Shown: positions 1 through 12,360, numbered from the stretch's first letter. The stretch: DNA of 64,000 nucleotides from Armigeres subalbatus (GCF_024139115.2 NC_085141.1:242535047-242599046); one strand, 5' to 3'. The notes: generated by a model not told the origin, from the sequence alone. Made by a program: numbers and translations.

Positions 1-1348
1 TTCAACACTAGCACGTTTGAAATTTGCTTTGGCAAAAGCTGACTTGTGAGCCCACAGCCAACACAACATGTTAAATAATCGACGCATTTAAAAAATCTAG
101 TAGCAAAATGGAAACCACTATCAGAAAAAGTTTCGTTTGTTAGTTATGAACTGTCCTACACGTATACTTTTGTGAAACTTTTTTTTATCTGGAAGCCTAA
201 ATTTGTGAGTTTATTACAAGAATTCATTCCGTCGATTTGAGTTGAGTTGGCGTCGAATCTAAAGGGAATGTCCATGCATTTGATAGGTGTAGAATTTATA
301 ACAAACATTCGATTTTTTAAATACAAAATTCAGAGTTTTCTTTGCGTGCTCCTTTCGACGCATCGGAACGCCCAGCAGGAATAAGAATAAGAATTTTTCT
401 GCACGTCAATAAAAAAAAAAATTTCTTTCATCGGGCGACAGTTTAAACGACTATAAAATGGACCAACGATTTCAAATCAACGGGTCCAGTTTTAAATTCA
501 ACGTACAATATTTATTTTCTCAAATGTACTCACCAAACGTCCAAATTTATCTATATTGTTTTTTTTTCCTAAGATTTTTTTTTCGATCACTACACTTTTA
601 TAATTTCTCCCTTGTGCTCCCACTTGCTTGATTCAACTTTTTCTTATGTTGGAAATCCAGCAGGATCGCCAAATGTGGAGTATATTCTGGCTGTTGGCAA
701 GCGAGGGCCACGTAAAACACCTTATGCCACTGCCTGTGATTGTCGACACATTGTCCGATTGCTTTGATTGATAATAATGTACATATCAGTTGTGGTTCGC
801 ATTAGGCCTTCTTCGATGGTTTCGAAGCAACTGAATATTGGCTTTATATAGTAAACGGTAAGTGCTGTTTCACTGCCACACAGATCTATGTGTAAGTCTA
901 ATCCAGTCCACGAGGGAGGCTGAAAATGAATAATAAATGGTTGAACGGTCCATTAGTAGGGTTTGTATTTGTAAAAGAAAACGGATTTCAAAGCAGTATC
1001 CTGCTGATTTTGCACACAGTAGTTTAATTAATTTCTAGCAATATGTCAGGAAACGACTCACTAGATCTTTTCTTCATCCACGTGGGATATTTTGTTTGAA
1101 CATTAAATTGATACCACATAGGGGAAATGTCTCGTTTTCCATCTCATTTTTCTTTGCTAACATGCGTACTCTCTGCTGAAAAAATGACAAAAATAAGAAA
1201 CAAATTCCTTATTATTACTTTATTTTTCATTGGATTATTGAACATAGGAGCTATGAGATGAAGCGTGGGAGCAGTAACCCTATAATTTCTCATTAATATA
1301 TTGAACATTTTAATGCAATTGGATGTTTTATTGTTTCTCGTTCCTTTT
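1..1348. other. Unassigned AT-rich DNA, no gene seen
   Basis: No open frame of useful length, no RNA gene and no recognisable repeat boundary was found here. The stretch contains short A and T runs only. It is probably intergenic or intronic; this is inference. Confidence 0.5.
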
Positions 1349-1403
1349 TGCCTTTCTCGTACACTAAGTAAGGCTCCAAAATCAAACCTTTTATAGGACT
1401 CGC

Positions 1404-1688
1404 GGGGCCCTCCTTAGCCGTGCGGTAGACGCGCAGCTACAAAGCAAGACCATGCTGGGTTCGATTCCCGGTGCCGGTCTAGGCAATTTTCGGATTGGAA
1501 ATTGTCTCGACTTCCCTGGGCATAAAAGTATCATCGTGTTAGCCTCATGGTCATGATATACGAATGCAAAAATGGTAACCTGGCTTAGAAACCTCGCAGT
1601 TAATAACTGTGGAAGTGCTTAATAGAACACTAAGCTGCAAGGCGGCTCTGTCCCAGTGTGGGGATGTAAAGCCAATAAGAAGAAGAAG
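1404..1688 (+). mobile_element. Feilai-type tRNA-like SINE, nearly full length
   Basis: This 285-bp retroposed element has a tRNA-like head with an A-box-like stretch (1414-1425) and a perfect B box GGTTCGATTCC (1458-1468). A body follows containing CTTCCCTGGGCATAAAAG, CGAATGCAAAAATGG and CACTAAGCTGC, and it ends in AATAAGAAGAAGAAG. It is flanked by an 11-bp direct repeat ATAGGACTCGC (1393-1403 and 1689-1699), the mark of target-primed integration. Five other full or partial copies occur in the window (11379-11652 minus, 16683-16770 minus, 33012-33085, 35661-35890, 54515-54660). Feilai is a known Aedes SINE family; the name is from memory of its features, while the structure is seen directly. 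It encodes no protein and would need LINE machinery supplied in trans. Confidence 0.85.
1414..1468 (+). promoter_or_regulatory. Internal RNA polymerase III promoter of the SINE
   Basis: The A-box-like TTAGCCGTGCGG at 1414-1425 lies about 33 bases upstream of a B box GGTTCGATTCC at 1458-1468, a spacing normal for tRNA-type type 2 promoters. Whether this copy is transcribed cannot be told from sequence. Confidence 0.7.
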
Positions 1689-1830
1689 ATAGGACTCGCA
1701 GAGACCCATAGTTTTATATACGATCGACTCAGCATGACGATCTGTGGTGATATCTGTCTGTCTGTATGTGCGTGTGTAAGTATGTGCCAACTTTCTGAAC
1801 TATCAGTTCCTGGGATCAACATATTGATAT

Positions 1831-4611
1831 CAGTACTACCTCGCACGACGTTCTCAGACAGCATGTAGACGTACTTACGATTTTCCTAGAACCACGAACC
1901 ACTCACAATACCCAGAACCACGTCAATATTGTAACAAGAAACTCCGGCAGCTGCCGTCGTCACGCTCCATAGCCCCCATATGTTCCCACCTGTCTGTCTC
2001 CTCACGTTGCTATCGTTGTTATCAATCGCAATGTATCACATCGATTGTCACCGACGGGGGTATTTGCATTTGGCTTCGCTGTTTTTTTCTATGCTTCCTT
2101 CCCGAATCCCGAGCATTTACACGCAAACACGTTGGATTTTTGTTTGCCCACTGCCACCGTGTTTGTTTGTTTCGGCTCGCGCGCGCGGCGGGGTGCGAAA
2201 ATATGAATCGCCGACGCTCGTTGTCAGTTGCAGCCAGTAGATGATCGTGGACCACATGTTCTGCGGCCATGTGCGTTGGGATGGGTGTTCCGTTTTTTTT
2301 CGCCCGAAGAATGTTATCAACGCAATTGGCCAACACCGTAACAATGTTGGCCATTCAATGCGGATTATATTCTTGCATCGAATCGCCACGGCTATCTGCG
2401 CTGCTAACTGTCGGTTACAACATGTGGTGATTGGAAACAGATGAGTCAACAATTGTGGCGATTGTTGCGGATCAAAATGATTCAGGCGTTATGTATTTTT
2501 TTTTGTATTTATTTTATGAAACGTTAAATGCATTGTTTTTGTTTGAAATTCAACAAAGCGATACGACTTTATTTGGCATGAAATCTGTCGGTGAAAGCAC
2601 TTTTTTTTTTGGTTTTATGCGATATCAATTAGTAAGCAAGTTAGGTTTCATGAGAAATTAGGGTTACCATAGTTGATTTGATCGGAATGAGTATGATGAG
2701 TAACAATTTTAAGTATGGTTCAAATAATGTTATGGAAAATTAGTTGGATAGCTACTGTAACGTAGAATGAGAATCGAATGTTTCTGGACTTTCGCGTCAA
2801 ACTCTAAATATGGTTGATACTTAAATTAATTTTTCTCAGGCTTACCGTAGCGCATTCACCATAAGCAGTTCCTCCATCCTGTTCCCGTCACTTCCTCGTT
2901 CATTCAATTTGACCCATAGCTTAGAAGATATTTCTGATAACATCATTGAGCTTGTATGATACGTCTACGAGTTCCCACCTTCATCGCAATAAAAAAGCGA
3001 TCTTCTTCAATGAGCAACAACCAGACATCAGTTTTGGCACAGTTTCAAGAAACTATCGCCATAAAAGGTCTATGTTTCATGGCTCTTGTAGCACACATTT
3101 CGCCAAACCATGCACCGGCTGACTCCCCCATTTGGCCCCCCAAATGCCAAGGTATAGACGCTTTGCAGACTCATTTCGATACAAACTATACGAAACCGAA
3201 TAATAGCCCACAGAAAAGTAGCTGAAAGCAGCGGAAGCAATAACAGCGAAAAAGAAACGCTATAATGACCTTCGAAATGATTCGCCAAAAATCGCACACA
3301 AATGTCTGATGCGAGCAACATACCCACTTCTTCGATAGATTCACCACTCTCTGGTTTATTTGCGGTGAAGGGAAAGATGATGATGATGGCTATTGGGGTT
3401 CTAGGGATGTCACAACTCCTTAACGTTGATATAAGATCAAATGCTATTCCCTGAGACTGATATTTAAACTGTTCGGAAGGAGATGCCTTTGTTCATGCGT
3501 TACCGAACTGTAACTATCGAGTTGAACATCCCCACTGTCGGCAATAGAGACACAATAACAGGAATGGACGTAAGCAATTTATGCCATGGGATGTTCAATC
3601 CATTAACTGTTCCGTAAACAACGATGACAATGCTGGTCCGAATAAAAAAATGCGATTATTTCTCCGCTCTTGGGCTTCTTTCCCATGATAGGCCCACCAA
3701 AACCATTCAGGCTATCCATCCATCGCTGATATGGTGCAGCTTCGCCCATCAGAAAAAAGCTTCACCGATATGATGCGATAGGAGTCTGTGCCGAGGCATA
3801 GATGAGCATGCATTTTGGCTTGTTTGGGGTAGTTTTGCGGCGATATACGAGTAGATAATACGGGAGATTCATTATGGTTATGTCTTCGATTTTTTCATTT
3901 CTGTTCTGTGTTATTTGATTGTTTCCTTTATTTTATGATGCTTGTTCTGATAGCTGAAGAAATGGTGTGCTCCAATGACAAAGTGTCGGTTTTAGAGACT
4001 GTGTGTTTATCATCCTCAATCCCTTCACTGTACGAATCATTTGATCTCAAGGGAGGGATCCATTTTTGTTGTGAAAGACAGTGCTAAGAAGAGATCTTCG
4101 ATAAATCTACAACGATAAATGAGCTTAAGGTATAGAGCTTTCATATAAGCACATGATAATCATATTTTACTGATCGCAACCATCAATATCAAATGACTGC
4201 GACTCTTTGACTCAAATACCGAAAACGCTTCTCCAAATTAGGCTGAAATTCCAAATATTTTTCAAATTCCGAAAAACACACAAAATGCACCAAAATGCAA
4301 ATTTCAAAGCTATCTTATTGTTGGACATTTATAATGACCTCAACGCTACAGATAAAGTTAGTTAATTTTAACAATAATACTGAAATGTTTTAGAAAAACC
4401 ACCATGTAACGAATGTAAACGAATACAAAACCGAATTTGAATCAAAACGGTAAACGTAGCTGTTCACCTAGTTATAAACATTCTTATGGGAGAGGTCAAT
4501 TCTATTGAATTGGCAATCGTGATTATTTGGTGAGAGCTCTCATGCGTTGTCATTAGCTCATAATACCCCCAATGAAATATCATATCAAACGTAGCGCCCT
4601 CCAAAACAAAT
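1831..4611. other. Unassigned DNA, no gene supported
   Basis: Several short frames on both strands overlap each other around 1980-2450 and 2956-3327, but none shows a recognisable domain, a consistent start context or splice-flanked structure. The 1980-2450 part is richer in GC than its surroundings. Short CAA, GATGAT and poly-T runs are present. I cannot assign function. Confidence 0.45.
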
Positions 4612-4985
4612 TTGTCCTATCCTCACCATAACTTAAGCAAAGCACTTCATCGGATTCCCAACAACCGACGAGCGATTTATCAGTCACATCACACACACGC
4701 GCGGTTCGCCTCGGTCACGCAGCAGCTGAAAACTTTTCTCTTAACGTCTCTTGTCTTCTGCACACGTGTCGTTCGTTTTCTTGCCGGAATCGTCGTAGTC
4801 GAGCAAACTTGGGAAAAGTTTAACCGGCACCGAAGTGGGTGCTTCTGGAAAGACATCTCGAGAGCTCGTTCGTTCGCTTTCCTCAAGTGCAACACTTCAA
4901 GTGACCTTGCCGACGTCTTTGTCTGTGGTGCTGTGGTGTGGAGGTTGTTCTTTCGTTCCATTTGCCAGCCAATAATTTGCTGCTT
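4612..4985 (+). promoter_or_regulatory. Possible promoter or 5' untranslated region (weak)
   Basis: This GC-richer island in AT-rich DNA contains TTATCAGTCACATC, where TCAGT at 4680-4684 fits the arthropod initiator consensus, followed by CA- and CG-rich sequence. No TATA box sits at -30 and the +28 to +33 positions do not match a good downstream promoter element. A 125-codon frame spans the island, but nothing in it is recognisable. This is a candidate only. Confidence 0.15.
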
Positions 4986-7638
4986 ATGAATTTTGTAGGA
5001 TGATTTTGTTTATAGTGTTTTAAAGGCCAATTCGAACCAATCTTTGCAAGGTTTCAACGATGAAAGTTCCAAAGCACTTATTCTATTCGTAAGAATCATA
5101 AAATATTGCCTAAATTTATATTTTTTGAGTTCCATGATAAGCTTTTTTCCGCGCCTTGATTACTACAGACAAAAAATGCTAATCATCGCATCATTACATT
5201 GTCGCCACATTTTTCACAATGGTTTTAAGGGCGACTCATCTCACTTCGATCGAGAAAATTAACCACATCGTAATCCGCTTCTTCAATATGAACGTTTTTA
5301 TGCGCCAATATGAACTCGTTTACGTTCACAACTCCCAGCAGGGGAATAAAATTTCCACAGTTTTATGACAAATAGACTTGCCAGAAGGATGGTACAACGT
5401 GGTCCGAACGACTCCGACATTTTCCGTCGTTCCCATGGGTATAGGAAGCCATCGAGCGTTCATAAAAACGGTTATTACTTTCAATAGCAATTTCCAGATC
5501 ACCTTCCAGTCTCGGCGGCTGGAACACACGTCATCTTCGTTGGTCAGTGGCCAATACGGTCGCAGCCGTTTTCAATTTATTTGGGCCGAACGTTTTACGA
5601 GCCACAATTAAGTGAAAATTATCACTTCATTTGTTTTGCGTCAATTTGCCTCGTACTGGTTGGTTAAGACATTTGCATAAAAAGCAGTGTACCAGTCGTG
5701 GTGGCGCTTGGGAACCGTACCTCATTGGCATTCCAGCGACGTTACTTCATGCTGGATGTGAACTCGCACCCGGTGAAGGCACTGCACTCAAGGAATAAAT
5801 TTTGAAGTGAGGTGATTGCCACTCCAGCACTTCTTCATTGTAAATAATCAACCATTAACGAGTAATTACCTCAAATTGGGCTAATTTAAATACAGAAAAA
5901 ATAGGGTTACGGCTAATGCTTCCGGCTGGGAAAGTATTTTCGATACAGGCTTCAAAATGGCTGGTCACATGAATATGACAAGATGCTGAGATTATGAAAA
6001 TTGTTATTATTCAACTCCTTCAAATGGTTGGAATTTTTTAAAGGAAAGGTAAACATTGAAATATGGCTGGTCACAAACTCTAGATGGATTGATTTCAAGA
6101 GAATTATCAATAATTCTCTGTGTCAAAAAAACTGTAATTCTTGAAAGAAATTGTATTGGAGACTGTGAAAGCTGCTTTCAGAGAATTTAAAAACAGAAAC
6201 AATGAAATTAAATTTTTGAAGAATCCATAAAAAAGTTGTCTGAATATTTCTTTTTACCCTTCAGGATATTTGGATTTTCTCCTTTCTTCATTATGATGGT
6301 TTTACGGAATTTCAGACTATTGAAGTAGAATAAAAAAAACAAGGTTTTATTTTTGAAGAAATTCCTTTAGCTGTCACAAAAACTTCACGGCTTATACGAG
6401 CAGCTCTCTGGGGAATATTACAGCAGGAGGAAACATGACCGCTGATGAATCCAGATGTGAGGCACCACTCGTTGCAAGCACACTAATAATGTTACAGAAA
6501 TCCGAAAAAGCTTTCTTTTAGAGAATTTGAAGGTTTTTTTTTAATTGAATCTAGTTGATATCCTTGGTGAAAGTCAAGACAAATTTGTGAAGCAAATTTC
6601 GTCTTAAATTCTAGAGGAATTCCTGTGCGAATTGGCTGCAGAACAGCGCGTCGTATACAACGTTCAACGGAACTGATGATCGATCAAATCGAATGCGCCA
6701 CGGGTAGCGTACCGATGTTGGTTGTTTTAGCAACATCGATGTTATCAAAATGATGCACTCTAGAGCTGTGGCTCGCCTCAAATCGTTTCCTAACTCAGGA
6801 TCTCTTATGACCTCCTTCTGAGGTGTCTCAACCATATTTTTTATGTTATAATGAATTCTAAAAAATAGAATATTCTCTGAATCGATCGAATGTTTAAGAA
6901 AAAGTTTGAGCACTCGTCTGAATCTTTGAGGACAGACGTAGTATCAAACCGAGTACAATATGGATAATCTAAAACGTTCACCTTAACGTTGGATTAAAAA
7001 CTCGTCTTGAAGGGAAATAAACAGAAAAGTATTAGTGTACGACTTAGTGTTATTCGTCGACTAACTGAGTCGTCTAACACAAATATGTGTTCAGTATCCA
7101 ATGTGATTCGATTTGTCCAAATTACAGTTTATCGGAATGCAGCTTGTGAAATGCAGTCTTCCATTTGAAGGATTTGGGAGAAATTCTCGATTCTCAACAA
7201 ATCTTCAAACAACATGTTTGTTATACCGTCGATGAAGTATTTCGAACAATCGGATGCATTTTCAGGGTAGCAAAAAACTTTACAAATATCTGTTATACAC
7301 TGGATTCTGTTTTTACACGATTTAAATTTTCTCAATCTTGCACTCATCCCAAATGTTTATCGCACATTAATTACCAGGTGATTTTTCTTTGGATTATTTA
7401 GGATTTTTTGAAACATGTTCAAAGACTTTGATGGCAAATTGAAGTCAAACGATCAAAATTACAAGCGAAAAAAAATCGTGTAAAAATAGAATCCTGTGTA
7501 TTTAATCACTGTATTGCACTTTGTCACGCTCAATCCTGTTATTTTGCTCAGATGATTGGAGCCCATATTAAAATTCTGAAACTTTCGCACCTCGTAGGCT
7601 TCCGTGAAGAAACCCATTCCAATAATGAATAACAAACA
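4986..7638. other. Unassigned AT-rich DNA, no gene seen
   Basis: Only short, unrecognised frames occur, for example at 6611-6913 and 7129-7347 on the minus strand; no domain, repeat boundary or RNA structure was identified. Probably intergenic or intronic. Confidence 0.45.
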
Positions 7639-8529
7639 CAATAAACAATAAACAATAAACAATAAACAATAAACAATAAACAATAAACAATAAACAATAA
7701 ACAATAAACAATAAACAATAAACAATAAACAATAAACAATAAACAATAAACAATAAACAATAAACAATAAACAATAAACAATAAAACAATAAACAATAAA
7801 CAATAAACAATAAACAATAAAACAATAAACAATAAACAATAAACAATAAAATAATAAACAATAAATAAATAATAAACAATAAAATAATAAATAATAAACA
7901 ATAAACAATAAACAATAAACAATAAAATAATAAACAATAAACAATAAACAATAATAAATAAACAATAAACAATAAACAATAAACAATAAACAATAAAATA
8001 ATAAACAATAAACAATAAACAATAAACAATAAACAATAAATAATAAACAATAAATAATAAACAATAAAACAATAAACAATAAACAATAAATAATAAACAA
8101 TAAACAATAAACAATAAACAATAAACAATAAACACAAACAATAAACAATAAATAATAAACAATAAACAATAAATAATAAACAATAAACAATAATAACAAT
8201 AAACAATAAACAATAAAATAATAAACAATAAACAATAAAACAATAAACAATAAACAATAAACAATAAACAATAAACAATAAACAATAAACAATAAACAAT
8301 AAACAATAAACAATAAACAATAAACAATAAACAACAATAAACAATAAACAATAAACAATAAACAATAAACAATAAACAATAAACAATAAACAATAAACAA
8401 TAAACAATAAACAATAAACAATAAACAATAAACAATAAACAATAAACAATAAACAATAAACAATAAACAATAAACAATAAACAATAAACAATAAACAATA
8501 AACAATAAACAATAAACAATAAACAATAA
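7639..8529. repeat. (AAACAAT)n heptanucleotide satellite, block 1
   Basis: About 890 bp of the 7-mer AAACAAT with occasional units altered to 6, 8 or 10 bases (AATAAA insertions, AACAATAAAAC), mostly in the first two thirds. The last 200 bp are almost perfectly regular, as expected of recent expansion. Because seven is not a multiple of three, all three minus-strand frames stay open and read the same seven-residue repeat; these frames are artefacts. Confidence 0.97.
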
Positions 8530-8561
8530 GAAAATTATTTTGAGCTTTTTAGTGGAATGTC

Positions 8562-8820
8562 TTCACTTGTCATAAGACGAGTTTATACAGTCCCATTGAA
8601 TTCCACCACTTAATTGTATCTTGACAGATACGTATTTCGACCTCAAAAGTAAGGCCGTCTTCAGTGTCTTGTACTTGACTCGACTTTGCCGTCTTCAGTC
8701 GAGTCAAGTACAAGACACTGAAGACGGCCTTACTTTTGAGGTCGAAATACGTATCTGTCAAGATACAATTAAGTGGTGGAATTCAATGGGACTGTATTAA
8801 CTCGTCTTATGACAAGTGAA
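8562..8820. mobile_element. Near-perfect palindrome (MITE-like) inside the heptamer satellite
   Basis: Left arm 8562-8685 and right arm 8697-8820 are 124-bp inverted copies of each other with very few mismatches (one visible near the outer end), separated by an 11-bp spacer. The outer end reads TTCACTTGTCATAAGACGAG. Such an arrangement is typical of foldback MITEs and could extrude a cruciform. The right arm runs directly into the second heptamer block with no unique base between them, while 32 bp of unique sequence separate the left arm from block 1. No target duplication could be defined. Confidence 0.8.
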
Positions 8821-9023
8821 TAAACAATAAACAATAAACAATAAACAATAAACAATAAACAATAAACAATAAACAATAAACAATAAACAATAAACAATAA
8901 ACAATAAACAATAAACAATAAACAATAAACAATAAACAATAAAAAAAATAAACGATAAACGATAAACGATAAACGATAAACGATAAACAATAAACGATAA
9001 ACAATAAACGATAAACAATAAAC
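8821..9023. repeat. (AAACAAT)n satellite, block 2, with AAACGAT variants
   Basis: Same repeat and same orientation as block 1, starting immediately at the edge of the palindrome. The last ~75 bp switch to AAACGAT units alternating with AAACAAT, a local variant not seen in block 1. Confidence 0.95.
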
Positions 9024-9091
9024 AAGAGTGCAACGGTCAAAAATAGGTCGAACGTAATTAATCGCACACTTATTGTGTTATTATGTAAATA

Positions 9092-10476
9092 GGAGTGGAT
9101 GGAAGGTGTCATGTGTCCCATCTACAAAAAGGGCGATAAGCTGGATTGCAGCAACTACCGCGCAATCACATTGCTGAACGACGCCTACAAGGTACTCTCC
9201 CAGATTTTATGCCGTCGACTAGCACCAATTGCAAGGGAGTTCGTGGGGCAGTACCAGGCGGGTTTTATGGGCGAACGCTCCACCACGGACCAGGTGTTCG
9301 CCATTCGCCAAGTACTGCAGAAGTGCCGCGAATACAACGTGCCCACACATCATCTATTCATCGACTTCAAAGCCGCATATGATACAATCGATCGGGACCA
9401 GCTATGGCAACTTATGCACGAAAACGGATTTCCGGATAAACTGACACGGTTGATCAAAGCGACGATGGATCGGGTGATGTGCGTAGTTCGAGTTTCAGGG
9501 GCATTCTCGAGTCCCTTCAAAACGCGTAGAGGGTTACGGCAAGGTGATGGTCTTTCGTCTCTGTTATTCAACATCGCTTTGGAAGGGGTGATACGAAGAG
9601 CAAGGATTAACACGAGTGGTACAATTTTCAATAAGTCCGTCTAGCTATTTGGCTTCGCCGACGACATAGATATTATGGCACGTAACTTTGAGAAGATGGA
9701 GGAAGACTACATCAGACTGAAGAGGGAAGCCAAGCGAATCGGACTAGTCATCAACACGTCGAAGACGAAGTACATGATAGGAAGAGGTTCAACAGAAGAC
9801 AATGTGAGCCACCCACCGCGAGTTGGCATCGGTGGTGATGAAATCGAAGGTGGTAGAAGAATTTGTGCTTGGGCTCACTGGTGACTGCCGAAAATGATAC
9901 CAGCAGAGAAATTCGGAGACGTATAGTGGCTGGAAATCGTACATACTTTGGATTCCGCAAGACGCTCCGATCGAATAGAGTTCGCCGCCGTACCAAACTG
10001 ACAATCTACAAAACGCTCATTAGACCGGTAGTCCTCTACGGACACGAGACCTGGACGATGCTCGTGGAGGACCAACGCGCACTCGGAGTTTTCGAAAGGA
10101 AACTGCTGCGTACCATCTATGGTGGGGTGCAGATGGCGGACGGTACTTGGAGGAGGCGAATGAACCACGAGTTGCATCAGCTGTTGGGAGAACCATCCAT
10201 CGTTCACACCGCGAAAATCGGACGACTGCGGTGGGCCGAGCACGTAGCCAGAATGTCGGACAATAACCCGGTGAAAATGGTTCTCGACAACGATCTGACG
10301 GGTACAAGAAGGCGAGGTGCGCAGCGGGCAAGGTGGATCGATCAGGTGGAAGATGACTTGCGGACCCTCCGTAGACTGCGTGGCTGGCGACGGGTAGCCA
10401 TGGACCGAGCCGAATGGAGAAGACTCTTATATACCGCACAGGCCACTTCGGCCTTAGTCTGAATAAATAAATAATA
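9092..10476 (+). mobile_element. 5'-truncated RTE-clade LINE (JAM1-like), copy 1
   Basis: The element begins inside the reverse transcriptase domain, so the upstream endonuclease is missing, and ends in an AATAAATAAATAATA tail just after the stop codon, as RTE elements commonly do. A 9-bp direct repeat ATGTAAATA lies at 9083-9091 and 10477-10485 and is the probable target-site duplication, though part of it overlaps AT-rich sequence. A second, shorter copy lies on the minus strand at 19771-20411. The two share most residues over ~200 codons, so both are young copies of one family. Confidence 0.85.
9093..10462 (+). pseudogene. Reverse transcriptase fragment of RTE LINE, broken
   Basis: The protein would copy LINE RNA into DNA at a nicked target. 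The frame opens with CPIYKKGDKLDCSNYRAITL (RT finger region), continues through QAGF and the palm motif FIDFKAAYDT (motif A aspartate present), RRGLRQGD (motif B) and FADDID (motif C, both aspartates present), then the C-terminal tail with RLRWAEHVARM. Two lesions are visible. An in-frame TAG at 9642-9644 lies just before motif C. A 2-bp deletion near 9870 shifts the frame, visible because copy 2 has GTGTACTTGGG where this copy has GTGCTTGGG. The sequence after the shift stays open to 10462. There is no intact product, and the N-terminal endonuclease is absent through 5' truncation. RTE assignment rests on these motif wordings and the short tail; confidence in reverse transcriptase is very high, in clade high. 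Confidence 0.9.
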
Positions 10477-10485
10477 ATGTAAATA

Positions 10486-10982
10486 ATCAACATTTATTCC
10501 TAAAGTTTATAGAAAAAAATATTTAAATTTACATTCTATTTACATTAAATTTACAGTTGCCGTGAGAGCTGCGGCTTGACATATAATTACACGCTTAGAG
10601 TCAAGTACACGCCGCATGAATAATGTTCACATATTACGGTGACGCCTCTCTTTTACACAAAAAATACCACCGCATGACCAGCTTCTAACTGCGCCATGTT
10701 GCGGCCGAGCCAATGCCTTTGACATCCGTCGAATCTCTGAATTATCAGGGTACTGGTATGTCCCGACAGAACAAGTAGCTCTAGTGATACATTGGCAATG
10801 CCAAACGTTCGGATTAGAATCTTTTTCATTACTCTCTTTTTCATCGTTTCGTCCTATCAATCGAGCGATTTATTTGATACTGGGCGCCTACTATGTAAAA
10901 ATCGATTGCTTTGAATAGCAGCTCAAAATAAATTCAAATAATTGATGCTTTTATTCAGTATCTTTAGTTATTATTTTAATAC
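10486..10982. other. Unassigned DNA between LINE and duplicated segment
   Basis: AT-rich sequence with a short GC-richer part at 10555-10720. The short minus-strand frames here are unrecognised. Nothing can be supported. Confidence 0.45.
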
Positions 10983-12215
10983 AATCTGCTACTAACACCG
11001 ACACCAGTTTTAGAAATTTTGTTAAGTCTGCGTGGAAGAGCTTGAGATGTTCTTGAGCATGTTCCAATTACTTCGACCCCATTTTGAAAACTGATTTTTG
11101 AGTGACTTAAATAAAATACAGCCAATATCCCACAAAACTAAAAACGTTTAATTTTTTTTAAATCGACCAATTTTTTACCGTTCCACCGTTTATTCTTTTT
11201 AGAGAATAAAACTAAATTGTAAGTGACAGTCATTTGTTAACGAAACAAATCAATAAAATCGGTAAAAGTATGTGCTTCCATAGTTTAGGAGGGAATTTTT
11301 GAAACAGTGTGGAGAGATTCTCAGAAGAAGTAACTCTGAGAAATATTCCAAAAATCTGTTCATATATTTTTGAGATTTTCTTCTTCTTATTGACATTACA
11401 TCATCCTCTGGGACATTGCCGCCTCACAGCTTAGTGTTCATTCAGCACTTCCACAGTTGCGAGGTTTCTAAGCCAAGGTACCATTTTTGCATTCGCATAT
11501 CATAAGGCCAACACGATGATACTGTTATGCGCAGGGAAGTTGAGACGATTTCCAAACCGAAAATTGCCAAGACTGGCACCGGGAATCGAACCCAGCCATT
11601 CTTAGCATGGTCTTGCTTTGCAGCCGCGCGTTTTACCGCTAGGCTAAGGAGGTTAAAAGATACGAAGGTTAAAAGAAATCCGGACGAATTTGGTTGTAAA
11701 ATAGAGGGCGACACTCTTATATAATTCATTTCAATAACTACAATGGATTTTTTAGTAGAGCTCCTGAATTGGCATGAATTTCCTCGAGATTTTTTTGATG
11801 ACACTTAAGTTTTAGTTTGATAAGTTTTAATTTTGTTAGAAAGTTCATTAAATTACCTTGAATGAAATAAAAAAATATATAATAAGCGCCTGATAAAGGA
11901 ATTCAACAAACAACTTTTGGAGGAAAAGGATAGAAATAATTCTTGATTATTGTGTGTGAACAATTAATGATCTACGACGATTTCTGGAAAAAAAAATCTT
12001 CTTTAGTAACTTCTGAATGTATTGCTTTGAGAATTTCTCTCCAGACCTCCAAAATATTGGCATCTCCTTGATGCTGAAAATGTGTTTAAACGAAAAGCAA
12101 GCCATGTAATTAATTTAAAAGTAAAGAGATCATGGTTTGGATTTCTCACACGACAATAGATTTCTCCACCATCTATTTTATCCGGATAAATAACAGTAAG
12201 ACGATAAACTTGAGA
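10983..12215. repeat. Duplicated segment, copy A (partner at 16393-17028)
   Basis: Blocks such as GTCTGCGTGG, AAAGTATGTGCTT, GGAGAGATTCTCA, TTTAGTTTTAGTTTGATAAG and TTTCTCCACCATC occur in the same order and orientation in both copies, with insertions and deletions between them. Both copies contain a Feilai-type SINE on the minus strand at the corresponding place, so the SINE was present before the duplication. This copy is longer (~1.2 kb) and keeps the SINE nearly whole. It could be a segmental duplication or two members of an unrecognised dispersed repeat. Confidence 0.7.
11379..11652 (-). mobile_element. Feilai-type SINE, minus strand
   Basis: Read on the minus strand it has the tRNA-like head with TTAGCCTAGCGG, B box GGTTCGATTCC, CTTCCCTGCGCATAACAG, GAATGCAAAAATGG, and a GAAGAAGAA tail at the left end. 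No clean target duplication is visible, consistent with an older insertion inside the duplicated segment. Confidence 0.8.
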
Positions 12216-12229
12216 CGTAAAATCCCGAA

Positions 12230-12360
12230 TAATCGATTAGTAACTAATAGATTACTCTCGATTCTTGTCGATTATTGAATCGATTAATCGTTGGGTATCA
12301 ACCGATTCAAAATTAACCGATTATCACAACGATTAATCGATTAATCAAAGTACTCAATTA
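12230..12360. repeat. Imperfect ATCGATTAAT-type cluster
   Basis: Repeated AATCGATTA, CGATTATTG and GATTAATCGATTAATC motifs in both orientations over ~130 bp. The unit is self-complementary so it could form small hairpins. No known element was recognised. Confidence 0.6.

Larger units (their letters stand above)
1349..1830 (+). mobile_element. Interspersed repeat beginning TGCCTTTCTCGTA, copy A, split by a SINE
   Basis: The start (TGCCTTTCTCGTACACTAAG), followed by a stretch with GAGACCCATAG and a TGTCTGTCTG-rich segment, matches a second copy at 53429-53990 in the same order. That fuller copy ends in CACGAGAAAGGC, the inverse of GCCTTTCTCG, so the family may have short terminal inverted repeats. 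Here the element is interrupted by the SINE at 1404-1688, whose target duplication is part of this repeat. The right end is uncertain. No coding capacity is visible. Confidence 0.5.

Noticed and set aside
7459..8526. Minus-strand frames of 314-355 codons with a repeated FIVYCLL peptide
   Set aside because: They are the (AAACAAT)n satellite read in all three frames; a 7-bp period keeps every frame open and gives the same peptide. No gene.
9350..10493. Minus-strand frames opposite the RTE LINE (93-157 codons)
   Set aside because: Shadow frames of the reverse transcriptase coding strand.
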